Assembly: GCF_030866825.1 (NCBI RefSeq)
Contig: NZ_CP133020.1
Span: forward strand, 1,178,001-1,242,000
DNA from: Rathayibacter sp. SW19
Lineage (GTDB): Bacteria; Actinomycetota; Actinomycetes; Actinomycetales; Microbacteriaceae
Length of the DNA: 64,000 nucleotides
Direction: 5' to 3'
Part shown: positions 24,723 to 33,580 of the stretch, piece after piece
Numbering within the stretch: the first letter of the stretch is position 1
How the letters are laid out: the number at the start of each line of letters is the position of its first letter
Made by a program: the position numbers and the translations under genes
Notes under the pieces: model-generated
The model's database searches: none
What the model was told of the DNA's origin: nothing
The model's input: only the letters and a program-made list of their open reading frames with translations

Positions 24723-27287
24723 GTGGTCACAGCCCTGTATCGCCGTTACCGGCCCGAGTCCTTCGCCGAGATGATCGGCCAGTCTCAGGTGACGGAACCG
24801 CTCATGACCGCGCTGCGCACCAACCGCGTGAATCACGCGTATCTGTTCAGCGGGCCGCGCGGCTGCGGCAAGACGACGAGCGCCCGCATCCTCGCGCGCT
24901 GCCTGAACTGTGTCGAGGGCCCGACCGATACGCCGTGTGGCAAATGCCCGAGCTGCATCGAACTCGGGCGTGATGGCAGTGGCTCGCTCGACGTCGTCGA
25001 GATCGACGCGGCCAGCCATGGCGGCGTGGACGACGCACGCGACCTGCGCGAACGGGCCATCTTCGCGCCCGCGCGCGACCGCTACAAGATCTTCATCCTC
25101 GACGAGGCGCACATGGTCACGGCGAGCGGTTTCAACGCCCTGCTGAAGATCGTCGAAGAACCGCCGGAGCACGTCAAGTTCATTTTCGCGACGACCGAAC
25201 CAGACAAAGTGATCGGCACGATTCGCTCGCGCACGCATCACTATCCGTTCCGGCTGGTGCCGCCGGCGCAGATGCTCGACTACGTGCAGCAGATGTGCGA
25301 CAGCGAGCATATGACGGTGGCGCCCGGCGTGCTTCCGCTGGTTGTGCGTGCCGGTGGCGGGTCGCCGCGCGACACACTGTCGCTGCTCGACCAGCTGATG
25401 GCCGGGTCAGAAGGCGACACGATCGAATACGAGCGCGCGGTTGCACTGCTCGGTTACACACACAGCGCGCTGCTCGACGAGGCCATCGACGCGATCGCCG
25501 CAGCGGATGCCCCTGGCGCGTTCGCTGCGACCGACAGGGTGATCCAGACGGGGCAGGATCCCCGGCGTTTCGTCGAGGATCTGCTGGAACGCCTGCGCGA
25601 CCTCATCATCGTCGCCGCCACCTCTGCGGAGGGAGCAGCAGCCGTGCTGCGCGGCATCCCACAGGACGAACTCGAGCACATGGCCGCGCAGGCCGGCAAG
25701 TTCGGGCAAGCCGAGCTGTCGCGCAGTGCCGACATCGTCAACGCTGCGCTGACTGAGATGACCGGCGCGACCTCTCCGCGACTGCACCTGGAGCTCATGA
25801 TTGCCCGGATGCTCGTGCCCGCGAGCGATGCCACAGAACGTGGTGCGCTGGCTCGCGTCGAACGCCTGGAGCGCCGCATCGGCGTCGCGGATGCCCCGCC
25901 CGCCTCTGCCCCCGCGTCGGCGTCGGAAGACGCCACACCCGCTGGTCGAGAGGGGATTGCCGACACTCCCGCTGGTCGAGGAGCGAGCGCCAGCGAGCGT
26001 CTCGAGACCCCTGTGACAACTCCCGTTGGTCGAGGAGCGAGCGCCAGCGAGCGTCTCGAGACCCCCGTGACAACCCCCGCCGGTCGAGGAGCGAGCGCTA
26101 GCGAGCGTCTCGAGACCTCCGTGACAACTCCCGCTGGTCGAGGAGCGAGCGCTAGCGAGCGTCTCGAGACCTCCGTGATAACTCCCGCTGGTCGAGGAGC
26201 GAGCGCCAGCGAGCGTCTCGAGACCCCCCGTGAGGAGCCCACCCCTGCTCCCACCGCGCCCCCGGCCGCGCCACCGACGACGCCCATCGGCCAGGTGACC
26301 ACCCAGCAGGTCAAGGACGCGTGGCCGCAGATTCTTGACGCCGTTCAGCACGCCAAGCGCAGTGCCTGGATGGTCGTCTTCACGGCGAGTGTGCACCGGC
26401 TCGATGACGATGTTCTCACGCTGTACTTTCCGAGCGGCAACGACGTGGCCAGCTTTAAGCAGCAAACCGGTGGTGGCCAGGGTGTGAGCGAGTACCTGCG
26501 CCAGGCGATCCTCGCTGTGCTCGGCATCAGGGTGAAGTTCATCGCCAAGGTCAACGGTGACCACGCGTCGGTGACCGCGTCGCAAGGTAGCTCGCAGCCG
26601 TCGAACTCAGAGTCATCGAACTCGGAGTCATCGAACTCGGAGTCGTCGAACGTCCAGCCCTCAATTCCGCAGCCGTCGAGCCCGCCGGCGCAGGCCGACT
26701 CGCCCAGCCGACCTGCGGCGCAAATCCGACCGACCGCCCAGCCGCCAGCGCAACCACACAGGCAAGCAGCGGGGCGTCCAGACACCCCTTCAGCCGTGGG
26801 CGCATCGACGACGAGCTGGCCGACCGTGGCCATCCCCGGCGGCGGTGGCGCCAGCGCAACGGCGGACGCCCCCTCAGACGACGATGCACCGCCGGAAACC
26901 GAACCGCCGTTCGAGCCGCCCGTTCCCGATGAGGATGTCGCCAGTGTGCCGGCAGCAACCCCGAGCGTGGCTGCCCCGAGCGTTGCAGCGCCAGGCGGAT
27001 GGTACGACGGCCCGGTGGAGCCCGACGAACGGCTCGGGCGCGACCCGGGCCGCAGCGCCGAAACGGTCGGCGCTTCGACAGGCTCAGCGAGCCGGAGCGG
27101 TTCAACGGTCGGCGCTTCGACAAGCTCAGCGGCAGGGGACAGCTCAGCGACACGGAGCGAGCCGACGCGGCCATCGGCATCCGTTGCGTTTGAAAAGCCG
27201 CAGCGCTATGGCGAGGCGGTTGTGCGCGAGATCCTTGGGGCGACCTTCATCGAAGAACAACCCGCTCCGAGCGGCGAGGCGAGGTAG
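24723..27287 (+). CDS. dnaX: DNA polymerase III subunits gamma/tau
   Basis: 854 residues. AAA+ clamp-loader ATPase: Walker A GPRGCGKTTS (about residue 43), zinc-binding cysteines in CLNCVEGPTDTPCGKCPSC, Walker B FILDEAHM, sensor SRTHHYPF. After about residue 370 a long linker starts. It contains five perfect-length 18-residue repeats (PAGRGASASERLETPVTT) encoded by dispersed genomic repeats, a conserved middle domain (VKDAWPQILDAVQHAKRSAW), three SSNSE units, and a second repeat type (GASTGSAS / GASTSSA) before a basic-acidic C-terminus. GTG start; recR follows after 3 bp. Confidence 0.97.
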   Translation: MVTALYRRYRPESFAEMIGQSQVTEPLMTALRTNRVNHAYLFSGPRGCGKTTSARILARCLNCVEGPTDTPCGKCPSCIELGRDGSGSLDVVEIDAASHGGVDDARDLRERAIFAPARDRYKIFILDEAHMVTASGFNALLKIVEEPPEHVKFIFATTEPDKVIGTIRSRTHHYPFRLVPPAQMLDYVQQMCDSEHMTVAPGVLPLVVRAGGGSPRDTLSLLDQLMAGSEGDTIEYERAVALLGYTHSALLDEAIDAIAAADAPGAFAATDRVIQTGQDPRRFVEDLLERLRDLIIVAATSAEGAAAVLRGIPQDELEHMAAQAGKFGQAELSRSADIVNAALTEMTGATSPRLHLELMIARMLVPASDATERGALARVERLERRIGVADAPPASAPASASEDATPAGREGIADTPAGRGASASERLETPVTTPVGRGASASERLETPVTTPAGRGASASERLETSVTTPAGRGASASERLETSVITPAGRGASASERLETPREEPTPAPTAPPAAPPTTPIGQVTTQQVKDAWPQILDAVQHAKRSAWMVVFTASVHRLDDDVLTLYFPSGNDVASFKQQTGGGQGVSEYLRQAILAVLGIRVKFIAKVNGDHASVTASQGSSQPSNSESSNSESSNSESSNVQPSIPQPSSPPAQADSPSRPAAQIRPTAQPPAQPHRQAAGRPDTPSAVGASTTSWPTVAIPGGGGASATADAPSDDDAPPETEPPFEPPVPDEDVASVPAATPSVAAPSVAAPGGWYDGPVEPDERLGRDPGRSAETVGASTGSASRSGSTVGASTSSAAGDSSATRSEPTRPSASVAFEKPQRYGEAVVREILGATFIEEQPAPSGEAR
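25968..26237. repeat. Five 54-bp in-frame repeats inside dnaX
   Basis: Units start at 25968, 26022, 26076, 26130 and 26184. Each holds GGTCGAGGAGCGAGCGCCAG ... CGTCTCGAGACC, the dispersed intergenic repeat of this genome, here translated. A partial sixth unit precedes them. Confidence 0.9.
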
Positions 27288-27290
27288 TTC

Positions 27291-27890
27291 GTGTACGAAG
27301 GCATCATCCAGGAACTGATCGATGAGCTTGGTCGGTTGCCGGGCATTGGTCCGAAGTCTGCTCAGCGGATTGCGTTTCATATTCTGCAGACCGAGAACTT
27401 CGACGTCACGCATTTGGCTGAGGTGTTGATGACCGTGCGCGACAAGGTGCGATTCTGTGCGATCTGCGGCAACGTCTCCGAGGAGGAGACCTGCTCGATC
27501 TGCCGTGACCCGCGCCGCAGCCAGACCTCGATCTGCGTCGTCGAAGAGGCGAAAGACGTCGTCGCGATCGAGCGCACCCGCGAATTCCGCGGGCTCTATC
27601 ACGTGCTCGGCGGAGCCATCAGCCCGATTGACGGCGTGGGTCCAGATGACCTGCGCATCCGCCAACTGATGACCCGGCTCGCAGACGGCACTGTTCAAGA
27701 GGTCATCATCGCGACCGACCCGAACCTCGAGGGCGAGGCGACAGCCACCTACCTGAGTCGGCTGCTGCGCACCATCGACATCAAGGTGACGCGACTCGCA
27801 TCCGGATTGCCCGTCGGCGGCGACCTCGAATACGCGGACGAGGTTACCCTCGGCCGCGCCTTCGAAGGCCGCCGCGTTGTGTCGGACTGA
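27291..27890 (+). CDS. recR: Recombination protein RecR
   Basis: 199 residues, normal length. Helix-hairpin-helix LIDELGRLPGIGPKSAQRIA, four-cysteine zinc motif CAICGNVSEEETCSICRD, Toprim domain (SICVVEEAKDVVAIERTREF) and a Walker-B-like C-terminal part. Acts with RecF/RecO in loading RecA at gaps. Standard partner of dnaX, 3 bp downstream. Its stop codon sits inside a 19-bp repeat array. Confidence 0.97.
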   Translation: MYEGIIQELIDELGRLPGIGPKSAQRIAFHILQTENFDVTHLAEVLMTVRDKVRFCAICGNVSEEETCSICRDPRRSQTSICVVEEAKDVVAIERTREFRGLYHVLGGAISPIDGVGPDDLRIRQLMTRLADGTVQEVIIATDPNLEGEATATYLSRLLRTIDIKVTRLASGLPVGGDLEYADEVTLGRAFEGRRVVSD

Positions 27891-27985
27891 GCCGCATTGG
27901 CTCCGACTAGCCGGGTTGGCTCCGACTAGCCGCGTTGGCTTCGGCTAGCCGGGTTGTCTCGGACTAGCCGGGTTGGCTCCGCATA
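27871..27985. repeat. 19-bp minisatellite starting in the recR 3' end
   Basis: Five 19-bp units from 27891 (consensus GCCGGGTTGGCTCCGACTA) preceded by a related 20-bp unit 27871-27890, which is the last coding part of recR including TGA. The units conserve a stop triplet at their junctions (TGAG, then CTAG). The remaining 75 bp before the next gene show nothing. Confidence 0.88.
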
Positions 27986-28060
27986 TAGGAGACACGCTCT
28001 AGCGGCGTCGTCTCCGGCTGACGCCGGGTCGTCTCCGATGCGAGCCGCGACCGCACGACC

Positions 28061-28825
28061 CTACGAGATCTTCCGGCGGTAGATGACCATCGCGGCCACG
28101 TAGGCGGCGACCAGGATGCCGACGCACCAGGCAAGCGCGATCCAGAGGTCGCTTCCCACCGGCTGCCCGGTGAACAGGTCGCGGATTGAGTTGACGATCG
28201 AAGTGACCGGTTGATATTCGGCGAACCAACGCACCGGGCCGGGCATCGAGGCTGTCGGCACGAATGCGGAACTGATGAACGGCAGGAAGATGAGTGGATA
28301 GGAGAACGCGCTCGCGCCATCCACGGACTTGGCGGTGAGGCCGGGAATGACGGCAATCCAGGTCAGTGCCAGCGTGAACAGCACCAGGATGCCGGCAATC
28401 GCCAGCCATGCCCCGATGCTCGCCCCGGTGCGAAAACCCATGATCAGGGCGACGCCGACAACGACGACGAGCGAGATCAGGTTGGCCACCAGCGAGGTCA
28501 GCACGTGCGACCACAACACCGACGAGCGGGCGATCGGCATCGACTGGAACCTCTCGAAGATGCCGCCCTGCATGTCAAGGAAGAGCCGGAACGCGGTATA
28601 GGAAACACCGGACGCGATCGTGATGAGCAGGATGCCGGGCAGAAGATAGTTCACATACGAGATGCCCGTTCCGGTGTTGATCGCACCGCCGAACACGTAG
28701 ACGAACAGCAGCAGGAACGCGACGGGCATGAGGCAGGTCGTGATGATGGTGTCCATGCTGCGTGTGACGTGCTTGAGGGATCGGCCGGTCAGAACGGCCG
28801 TGTCGCCCAGGAAATAGGTGGTCAT
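28061..28825 (-). CDS. ABC-2 type transporter permease
   Basis: 254 residues, about six membrane segments, with the DrrB-like core (FQSMPIARSSVLWSHVLTSL; FAEYQPVTSIVNSIRDLFTG). Last gene of a four-gene operon; its start overlaps the ATPase stop by 4 bp. Forms a DrrAB-type exporter with that ATPase, typically for drugs or lipids; substrate unknown. Confidence 0.92.
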   Translation of the reverse strand: MTTYFLGDTAVLTGRSLKHVTRSMDTIITTCLMPVAFLLLFVYVFGGAINTGTGISYVNYLLPGILLITIASGVSYTAFRLFLDMQGGIFERFQSMPIARSSVLWSHVLTSLVANLISLVVVVGVALIMGFRTGASIGAWLAIAGILVLFTLALTWIAVIPGLTAKSVDGASAFSYPLIFLPFISSAFVPTASMPGPVRWFAEYQPVTSIVNSIRDLFTGQPVGSDLWIALAWCVGILVAAYVAAMVIYRRKIS

Positions 28826-29688
28826 TTTTCTTCCTTTCTCGAGTTGTTTGCGTCGCTGGGGTTGCTCGTGCTGCTTGCGTTGCTCGTGCGGGCGGATGCG
28901 GCGACCCGCGCGTTCGCGCTGCTCCCGTTGTCGCCGACGAGTGCGAAGAAGACATCTTCAAGGGTCGGCTGCTTCTCGACGTATTCAACCTGGGCCGGGG
29001 GCAGCAGCTTCTTGAGCTCGGCAAGGGTGCCGTTGACCAGGATGCGGCCTTCGTGAAGGATCGCGATCCGGTCGGCGAGTTGCTCGGCTTCGTCGAGATA
29101 CTGCGTTGTGAGCAGCACCGTCGTGCCACCTGCGGCGAGTTCTTTGACGGCCTGCCAGACCTCGATGCGGCCCTCGGGGTCGAGGCCGGTCGTCGGCTCG
29201 TCGAGGAAGATGACCGGCGGGTTGCCGATCAGGCTCATCGCGATGTCGAGACGACGCCGCATGCCACCGGAATAGGTCGACACCTTTCGGGCGGCGGCGT
29301 CCGCAAGGGAGAAGCGATCAAGCAAGCCGTCGGCGATGATGCCCGGGTTGCTGAGGTGCCGCAGTTGTGCCACCAGCACAAGGTTTTCCCGCCCGGTGAG
29401 GATTTCGTCTACGGCAGCGAACTGCCCGGTGAGGCTGATCGATCGGCGCACGTCCGCTGATTGCGCGAACACGTCGAAGCCGTTGACTTCGGCCGTGCCT
29501 GCATCGGCTTTCAGCAGGGTGCACAGGATCTTGATGACCGTGGTCTTGCCTGCACCGTTTGAGCCGAGCAGAGCGAAAATGCTGCCACGGGGCACATCGA
29601 AGTCGACTCCGGTGAGCACCTCGACCTTCTTGTACGACTTGCGAAGACCTCGAGCCGCGATGGCGGGCTGGATGGTGAGAGTTTTCAT
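28822..29688 (-). CDS. ABC transporter ATP-binding protein, DrrA type
   Basis: 288 residues. Walker A LLGSNGAGKTTVIKIL, signature YSGGMRRRLDIA, Walker B VIFLDEPTTGLDPEGR, H-loop TTQYLDEAEQLADR. A C-terminal DrrA extension (about residues 225-290) ends in a Ser/Asn-rich tail (ASSTSNPSDANNSRKEEK). Couples ATP hydrolysis to the permease encoded next. Confidence 0.94.
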   Translation of the reverse strand: MKTLTIQPAIAARGLRKSYKKVEVLTGVDFDVPRGSIFALLGSNGAGKTTVIKILCTLLKADAGTAEVNGFDVFAQSADVRRSISLTGQFAAVDEILTGRENLVLVAQLRHLSNPGIIADGLLDRFSLADAAARKVSTYSGGMRRRLDIAMSLIGNPPVIFLDEPTTGLDPEGRIEVWQAVKELAAGGTTVLLTTQYLDEAEQLADRIAILHEGRILVNGTLAELKKLLPPAQVEYVEKQPTLEDVFFALVGDNGSSANARVAASARTSNASSTSNPSDANNSRKEEK

Positions 29689-29704
29689 TGCGTTGCTCCT
29701 TCTG

Positions 29705-29897
29705 GGGTTGCGTGGGTAGCGGGTTGCGTGGGTTGTGGGTTGTGGGTTGTGGGCTGTTTTGTTGGGTTGTGTGGTTGTGGGGTTTCCAGGCGTCGTCGTA
29801 GGGCGCCGCGACCGGGCGGCGCTGTATTCGCGGGTGCTGCGGCTACTGTGCTGTGGCTACTGTGTGGCGGCTACTGTGTGGCGGCTACTGTGTGGCG
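29705..29897. repeat. Low-complexity GT-rich and GGCTACTGTGT repeats
   Basis: Between the ATPase and DUF4097 genes: a run of GGGTTGTG words (29705-29800) and then three or four copies of GGCTACTGTGTGGC reaching into the 3' end of the DUF4097 gene, where the unit (CACACAGTAGCC on the coding strand) lies at the stop region. Confidence 0.7.
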
Positions 29898-30754
29898 GCC
29901 CGCCGCACGGTGATGTTGCCCCAGGCCGTGCGACCGAGCACCTCGACAGTGTCGGCCGGTTCCTCGGATTCGTCGGTGCCCGGCGGGGCACTGGCGTTCT
30001 CAAGGGCGTTTCGCACGGAGCCGTGGTGAGCATCGAGGTCAAGCCACGCGGCCGTGCCCTGGCGGATGCCCAACTCGAGTCCACCGTAGGAACTGCGCAT
30101 TTCGATCGAGCCGCGCACCGCGTCGTTGATGCGAACCTTGCCGTAGGCGGTGGTTGCAACGACCGGTGCGAGTGCGTGCTCGATTTCGATGTCGCCATAC
30201 GACGAGGTGACGTGAACGGGGCCGGCCGCGATCCCGATGAACGTGCCGTCCTGGGAACTCTTGACGGTGGCGCTGCCGTCGACCTCGGCGATGCGCACTT
30301 TGCCGCCGACGACTTCGGTGTGGCCGGTTGCGCGGCCGACGGTGATGTCGCCGTATCCGGTGCGAAGAACCAGATCTTCGCCTTCTTCGACGTCGACATC
30401 TCCGTAGGAGGTCTTGATCTTCGACGGTCCGATCGCACCGTCGACGCGAATCGATCCATACGATGAGTCAGCGGCGATTCGGGATCCACGGGGCACCTGC
30501 ACCGTGATGTCGATCGAATTGGTGCTGCCGAACCATGCGTAGTGGCTCAACGGCCTCGGTTGCACGATGGTAAGCCGGTCGCCCGAGAATTCGACGCGCG
30601 TCTGGTCGGCCGAGCGGACATCCGAAGACCTTGCCGGGCTGCTCGGGCTGACCTGCACGGAGACCTCGTCGCCGTCGCCTGCGGTGATTGTGACGGTGCC
30701 CGCGAGCACGCTCAGCGACACCGCGACGGGCCCGGCTGCTGAAAAGTTGTGCAT
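29885..30754 (-). CDS. DUF4097-family beta-helix protein
   Basis: 289 residues, almost entirely short repeated strands: SYGSIRVDGAIG, SYGDVDVEEGEDLVLRTGYG, SSYGDIEIEHALAPVVATTAY, SSYGGLELGIRQG. This is a right-handed beta-solenoid of the DUF4097/adhesin-like type, here without signal peptide, hence cytoplasmic or membrane-peripheral. Start at 30754 fixed by GAGGAGA just upstream. Encoded between an RHH regulator and a DrrAB transporter; such proteins commonly accompany this transporter type. Function not established. Confidence 0.82.
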   Translation of the reverse strand: MHNFSAAGPVAVSLSVLAGTVTITAGDGDEVSVQVSPSSPARSSDVRSADQTRVEFSGDRLTIVQPRPLSHYAWFGSTNSIDITVQVPRGSRIAADSSYGSIRVDGAIGPSKIKTSYGDVDVEEGEDLVLRTGYGDITVGRATGHTEVVGGKVRIAEVDGSATVKSSQDGTFIGIAAGPVHVTSSYGDIEIEHALAPVVATTAYGKVRINDAVRGSIEMRSSYGGLELGIRQGTAAWLDLDAHHGSVRNALENASAPPGTDESEEPADTVEVLGRTAWGNITVRRAATQ

Positions 30755-30782
30755 GCTGTTCTCCTCGACGTTTCTGGCGGCG

Positions 30783-31307
30783 CTACCGGACCCAGCCGGT
30801 GAAGCGACTTCCGGTGTTGCGGGGCTTGGCTGACGGCTGCGGCGCACTTGGGCCGCCGGTCAAAGCGGCAGTGACCGCGCGCAGCAGCCACGAGTTCACG
30901 GACAGTCCCTCGCGCGCCGCGGCCGTCTCAACACGCAGTTTGACGTGCTCGGGCAAACGCAACGTGGTGCGGGACATCGTGCCTTCCGTCGCGTCCGGCT
31001 CGGCGAGCGATTCGTCGTGCGGCGTCGAATCCATTGCGGATGTTTCGCCTTCGAACCTCGACACCGGCGGCGCGGTGACGACGAACTGGGGTTCACGACC
31101 GCGTAGTCGCAGGTCGACCGAGCCGGGGGCGAGCTCCGTCGTGATCTCGCCCGCGGCATCCGAGAGCGCTTCGAGCAGAACGAGGCGCGCCGCAGAGTCG
31201 AGGGTGGATGCGAGCCGACCGGCGACGATCTTCGCGTCGTCGCCGGCAGCGTCGGCAGCAACCGAAAGCTGATTCTGCAGGTCCTGAACGTATCGAGAAA
31301 TATCCAC
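30783..31307 (-). CDS. HicB-like / ribbon-helix-helix regulator
   Basis: 174 residues. N-terminal alpha-helical domain (MDISRYVQDLQNQLSVAADA), then a DUF1778/HicB-type ribbon-helix-helix near residues 108-150 (TTLRLPEHVKLRVETAAARE, LSVNSWLLRAVTAAL). First gene of the operon with DUF4097 and ABC genes, 28 bp from the former. No HicA-like toxin is visible, so it is probably a transcription regulator rather than an antitoxin. Three ATGGCGTC words lie in its promoter. Confidence 0.75.
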   Translation of the reverse strand: MDISRYVQDLQNQLSVAADAAGDDAKIVAGRLASTLDSAARLVLLEALSDAAGEITTELAPGSVDLRLRGREPQFVVTAPPVSRFEGETSAMDSTPHDESLAEPDATEGTMSRTTLRLPEHVKLRVETAAAREGLSVNSWLLRAVTAALTGGPSAPQPSAKPRNTGSRFTGWVR

Positions 31308-31327
31308 GACGTCAGAATGACACCACT

Positions 31328-31396
31328 ATGGCGTCATGTCAAGCCCAACGTGACAACATTTCGACGCCATCGTCGTGAAATCCGCGCAATGGCGTC
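31328..31396 (-). promoter_or_regulatory. Promoter and ATGGCGTC operator words of RHH operon
   Basis: Minus-strand TTGACA at 31342-31337. ATGGCGTC occurs at 31328-31335, 31389-31396 and inverted at 31363-31370. Repeated short words around the promoter are typical of RHH autoregulation. Confidence 0.5.
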
Positions 31397-31423
31397 GCTT
31401 CCGCTCAGGAAACGATGTCTGAC

Positions 31424-31475
31424 TTTTCGCTATTTCGAATCTGCCTTATGTAAGGCGGATTTGAAACAACGAAAA
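31424..31475. repeat. 52-bp palindrome, imperfect copy
   Basis: Central CTGCCTTATGTAAGGCGG with extended arms; 25-bp arms with two mismatches and two G-T wobbles around a 2-nt centre. It is related to the perfect palindrome at 51227-51278. It lies 165 bp beyond the VWA gene stop. The surrounding 31476-31640 holds only short CGACCCGC-type repeats. Confidence 0.85.
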
Positions 31476-31640
31476 CGGGCGCATCGAACCCGCAGTGTTC
31501 GCGTTCGCCTCGGATCGGTCTCACCCCTGGCCCGCGTGCGCCTCGCGTCCGTAACCGATCAGCTCGCGACCCGCGTGCGACCTGCCTACGACCCGCCGGC
31601 AACCTGCCTGCGACCCGCCTGCGACCCGCTCGCGACCCGC

Positions 31641-33338
31641 CTACGAGCAGTACGGCCGGCAGGTGCGCTGCGAGAGTGCGTCGACCAGCACGTTGCCAAG
31701 GTCTTGCGGCTTCATCGCCGAGTATGCCGATCCGACCGTCGCTGCCGCGATCTGCGACATGACGCCGAGGTCGATCTCGGGTCCGAGTCCGACCATGATG
31801 ACCGGAACGGGTTTGTCGGCGCTGTGCGTTGCCTTCAATTGCGTCAGCAGGCTCGGCAGTGCGAGGCCTCCCGGGTCATCGTTGACACCGTCGGTGATCA
31901 CCAGAACGGAATTGATCATCTTCGGGTCGTAGGTGGCCTGCATCTGCTTCACTGCGGCGAGCGTTGTGTCGTAGAGTCCGGTGTCTCCCTGCACCTGGCT
32001 GGGCAGCGTTGCGATGATGTTCGCGATGTCCGCCGCGTGCGCCGGGTCGCCGATCGGAGCCACCGGCGACAGCGGCTTCCACGGTTGTGTGCCCACCTGG
32101 TTGGTGGAGAACTCCCAAATGCCCAACTCGGACTGGGGCGAGAACATGCTGACGACGCCCGGTGCCGCCTGCTGGAACACACCGATCCGGGTCAGCCCAC
32201 CGCCCGCATCGTCCAGCATCGAGCCGGAGACGTCGATGACCACGAGCATCCGTGATCGCACGGTGATGGACGACCAGGACTGCAGGATGCCCACCTGCGC
32301 TCCGCCATCGAGCGCCGGCTCCGCCTTCGGTGCGGCAGCGACTACCCCGGTTGCGGAGAAATCACCGGCTCCGGATGCTGTGCGAAACCCTGCGCGCGCG
32401 AACGGCTTGCTATTGCTTGCGAACTGGTGCTCGAGTGCAGACACCAGACGACCGCGCGTCGAATCAGCGCTCGTCGAATCGGCGGCCGTCGAAGCGTCGG
32501 CCGTCGAAGCGTCCAGTCGCACGAACGGATACGAGACACTCACCGTGCCACTGTTCGGGTATACGGCGAAGAACTGACTGGACGGCGATGCCGCATTTTG
32601 CGCAACGACCGCCTGTTCTGTCGTGATTGCGACGGTGGAGCCGCTCGTATTCTGGGCGTTTTGGGCGTCGGCGAATGCCGCGGCATCCGAACTCGGAATG
32701 TTCTTGCCGAGCGCGATCATCGCGCGCGAGAACGCCAGCTGATCGGACGATGACAGGCTCTGCTTGATTGCCGCGAGGGCGGCGAGGCTCGGGCCGTTCT
32801 GTGCGGGCTCAGGCAGCAGGGCGTTCACGGAGCCGTCGGCGACCGAGTTCCAGTCGAGCTTCGTGTTGGCGAGCGCGGCGGTTTCCCGAACCGGGGCTGC
32901 GAAGACGAGCGGAGTTGTGGCGATCGCGGCACCGAACTGCATTTCGGGCGCCGGCCGGATCAGCGACCAGGCCATGACCTGGATCCGGCTTTCCCACGCC
33001 GGTGAGTCCGGCACCCAGACGTCGGCCTTCGCATCGCCGCCGACCGCCAGCAGGGCGGCCGTGTCAGCCGAGTTCTGCGCTCGCACGGTGGTTTTCACGC
33101 AGGGCGTGACCGCGTCAAATGTCGCAGCAGATTTGGTCAGCGCCGGGGCGATTGTCGTGTCGGCTATGACGCTCAACTGGGTTGGAGTGCAGTGTCTTGC
33201 CCACGCGTTCGGCGGCAAAATGGTGTCGAGGGCATCCTGATACCAGGCGACACCGAGGGCCAGAACCAGTACGGCGACAGCCGCTCCCGCGAAAATCCAA
33301 CTCCGACGTCGGCGCGCTTTCGTACTGTGACGGCCCAT
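31641..33338 (-). CDS. Membrane-anchored substrate-binding plus VWA-domain protein
   Basis: 565 residues. A basic N-terminus and one membrane segment (SWIFAGAAVAVLVLALGVAW) are followed by a type-2 periplasmic-binding-like domain (about residues 50-340: LSVIADTTIAPAL, DVWVPDSPAWESRI) and a C-terminal von Willebrand A domain with MIDAS residues VIDVSGSM and ITDGVNDD. The extracellular VWA plus binding-protein fusion is known from actinobacteria without clear function; metal-dependent protein binding at the surface is likely. Confidence 0.85.
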   Translation of the reverse strand: MGRHSTKARRRRSWIFAGAAVAVLVLALGVAWYQDALDTILPPNAWARHCTPTQLSVIADTTIAPALTKSAATFDAVTPCVKTTVRAQNSADTAALLAVGGDAKADVWVPDSPAWESRIQVMAWSLIRPAPEMQFGAAIATTPLVFAAPVRETAALANTKLDWNSVADGSVNALLPEPAQNGPSLAALAAIKQSLSSSDQLAFSRAMIALGKNIPSSDAAAFADAQNAQNTSGSTVAITTEQAVVAQNAASPSSQFFAVYPNSGTVSVSYPFVRLDASTADASTAADSTSADSTRGRLVSALEHQFASNSKPFARAGFRTASGAGDFSATGVVAAAPKAEPALDGGAQVGILQSWSSITVRSRMLVVIDVSGSMLDDAGGGLTRIGVFQQAAPGVVSMFSPQSELGIWEFSTNQVGTQPWKPLSPVAPIGDPAHAADIANIIATLPSQVQGDTGLYDTTLAAVKQMQATYDPKMINSVLVITDGVNDDPGGLALPSLLTQLKATHSADKPVPVIMVGLGPEIDLGVMSQIAAATVGSAYSAMKPQDLGNVLVDALSQRTCRPYCS

Positions 33339-33580
33339 TGAAACTCCAGCGTTCTTGTCGGACCAGCCCGCAACAAGTCGTACCCCCCGTACAGGGGACT
33401 GGATTGAGCTAGCCTAGCCGACGGCTGGAGGGGGCGAAAGGCGGGTTGCGCATCCGCGACCGGCCGGTGCCGGGCATCCGCGCCCGCGGGGCGGCTGGCA
33501 GCAGTGCGCTGGCAGCGGTGTGCCGGCAGCAGTGGGCGGCGAGCAGCACGGCTCCGTGCAACGGCGCGGCGGCCAGCCGA

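Noticed and set aside
30783..31307. HicAB toxin-antitoxin system
   Set aside because: No HicA-like short ORF with catalytic His lies beside it; the neighbours are DUF4097 and ABC genes.
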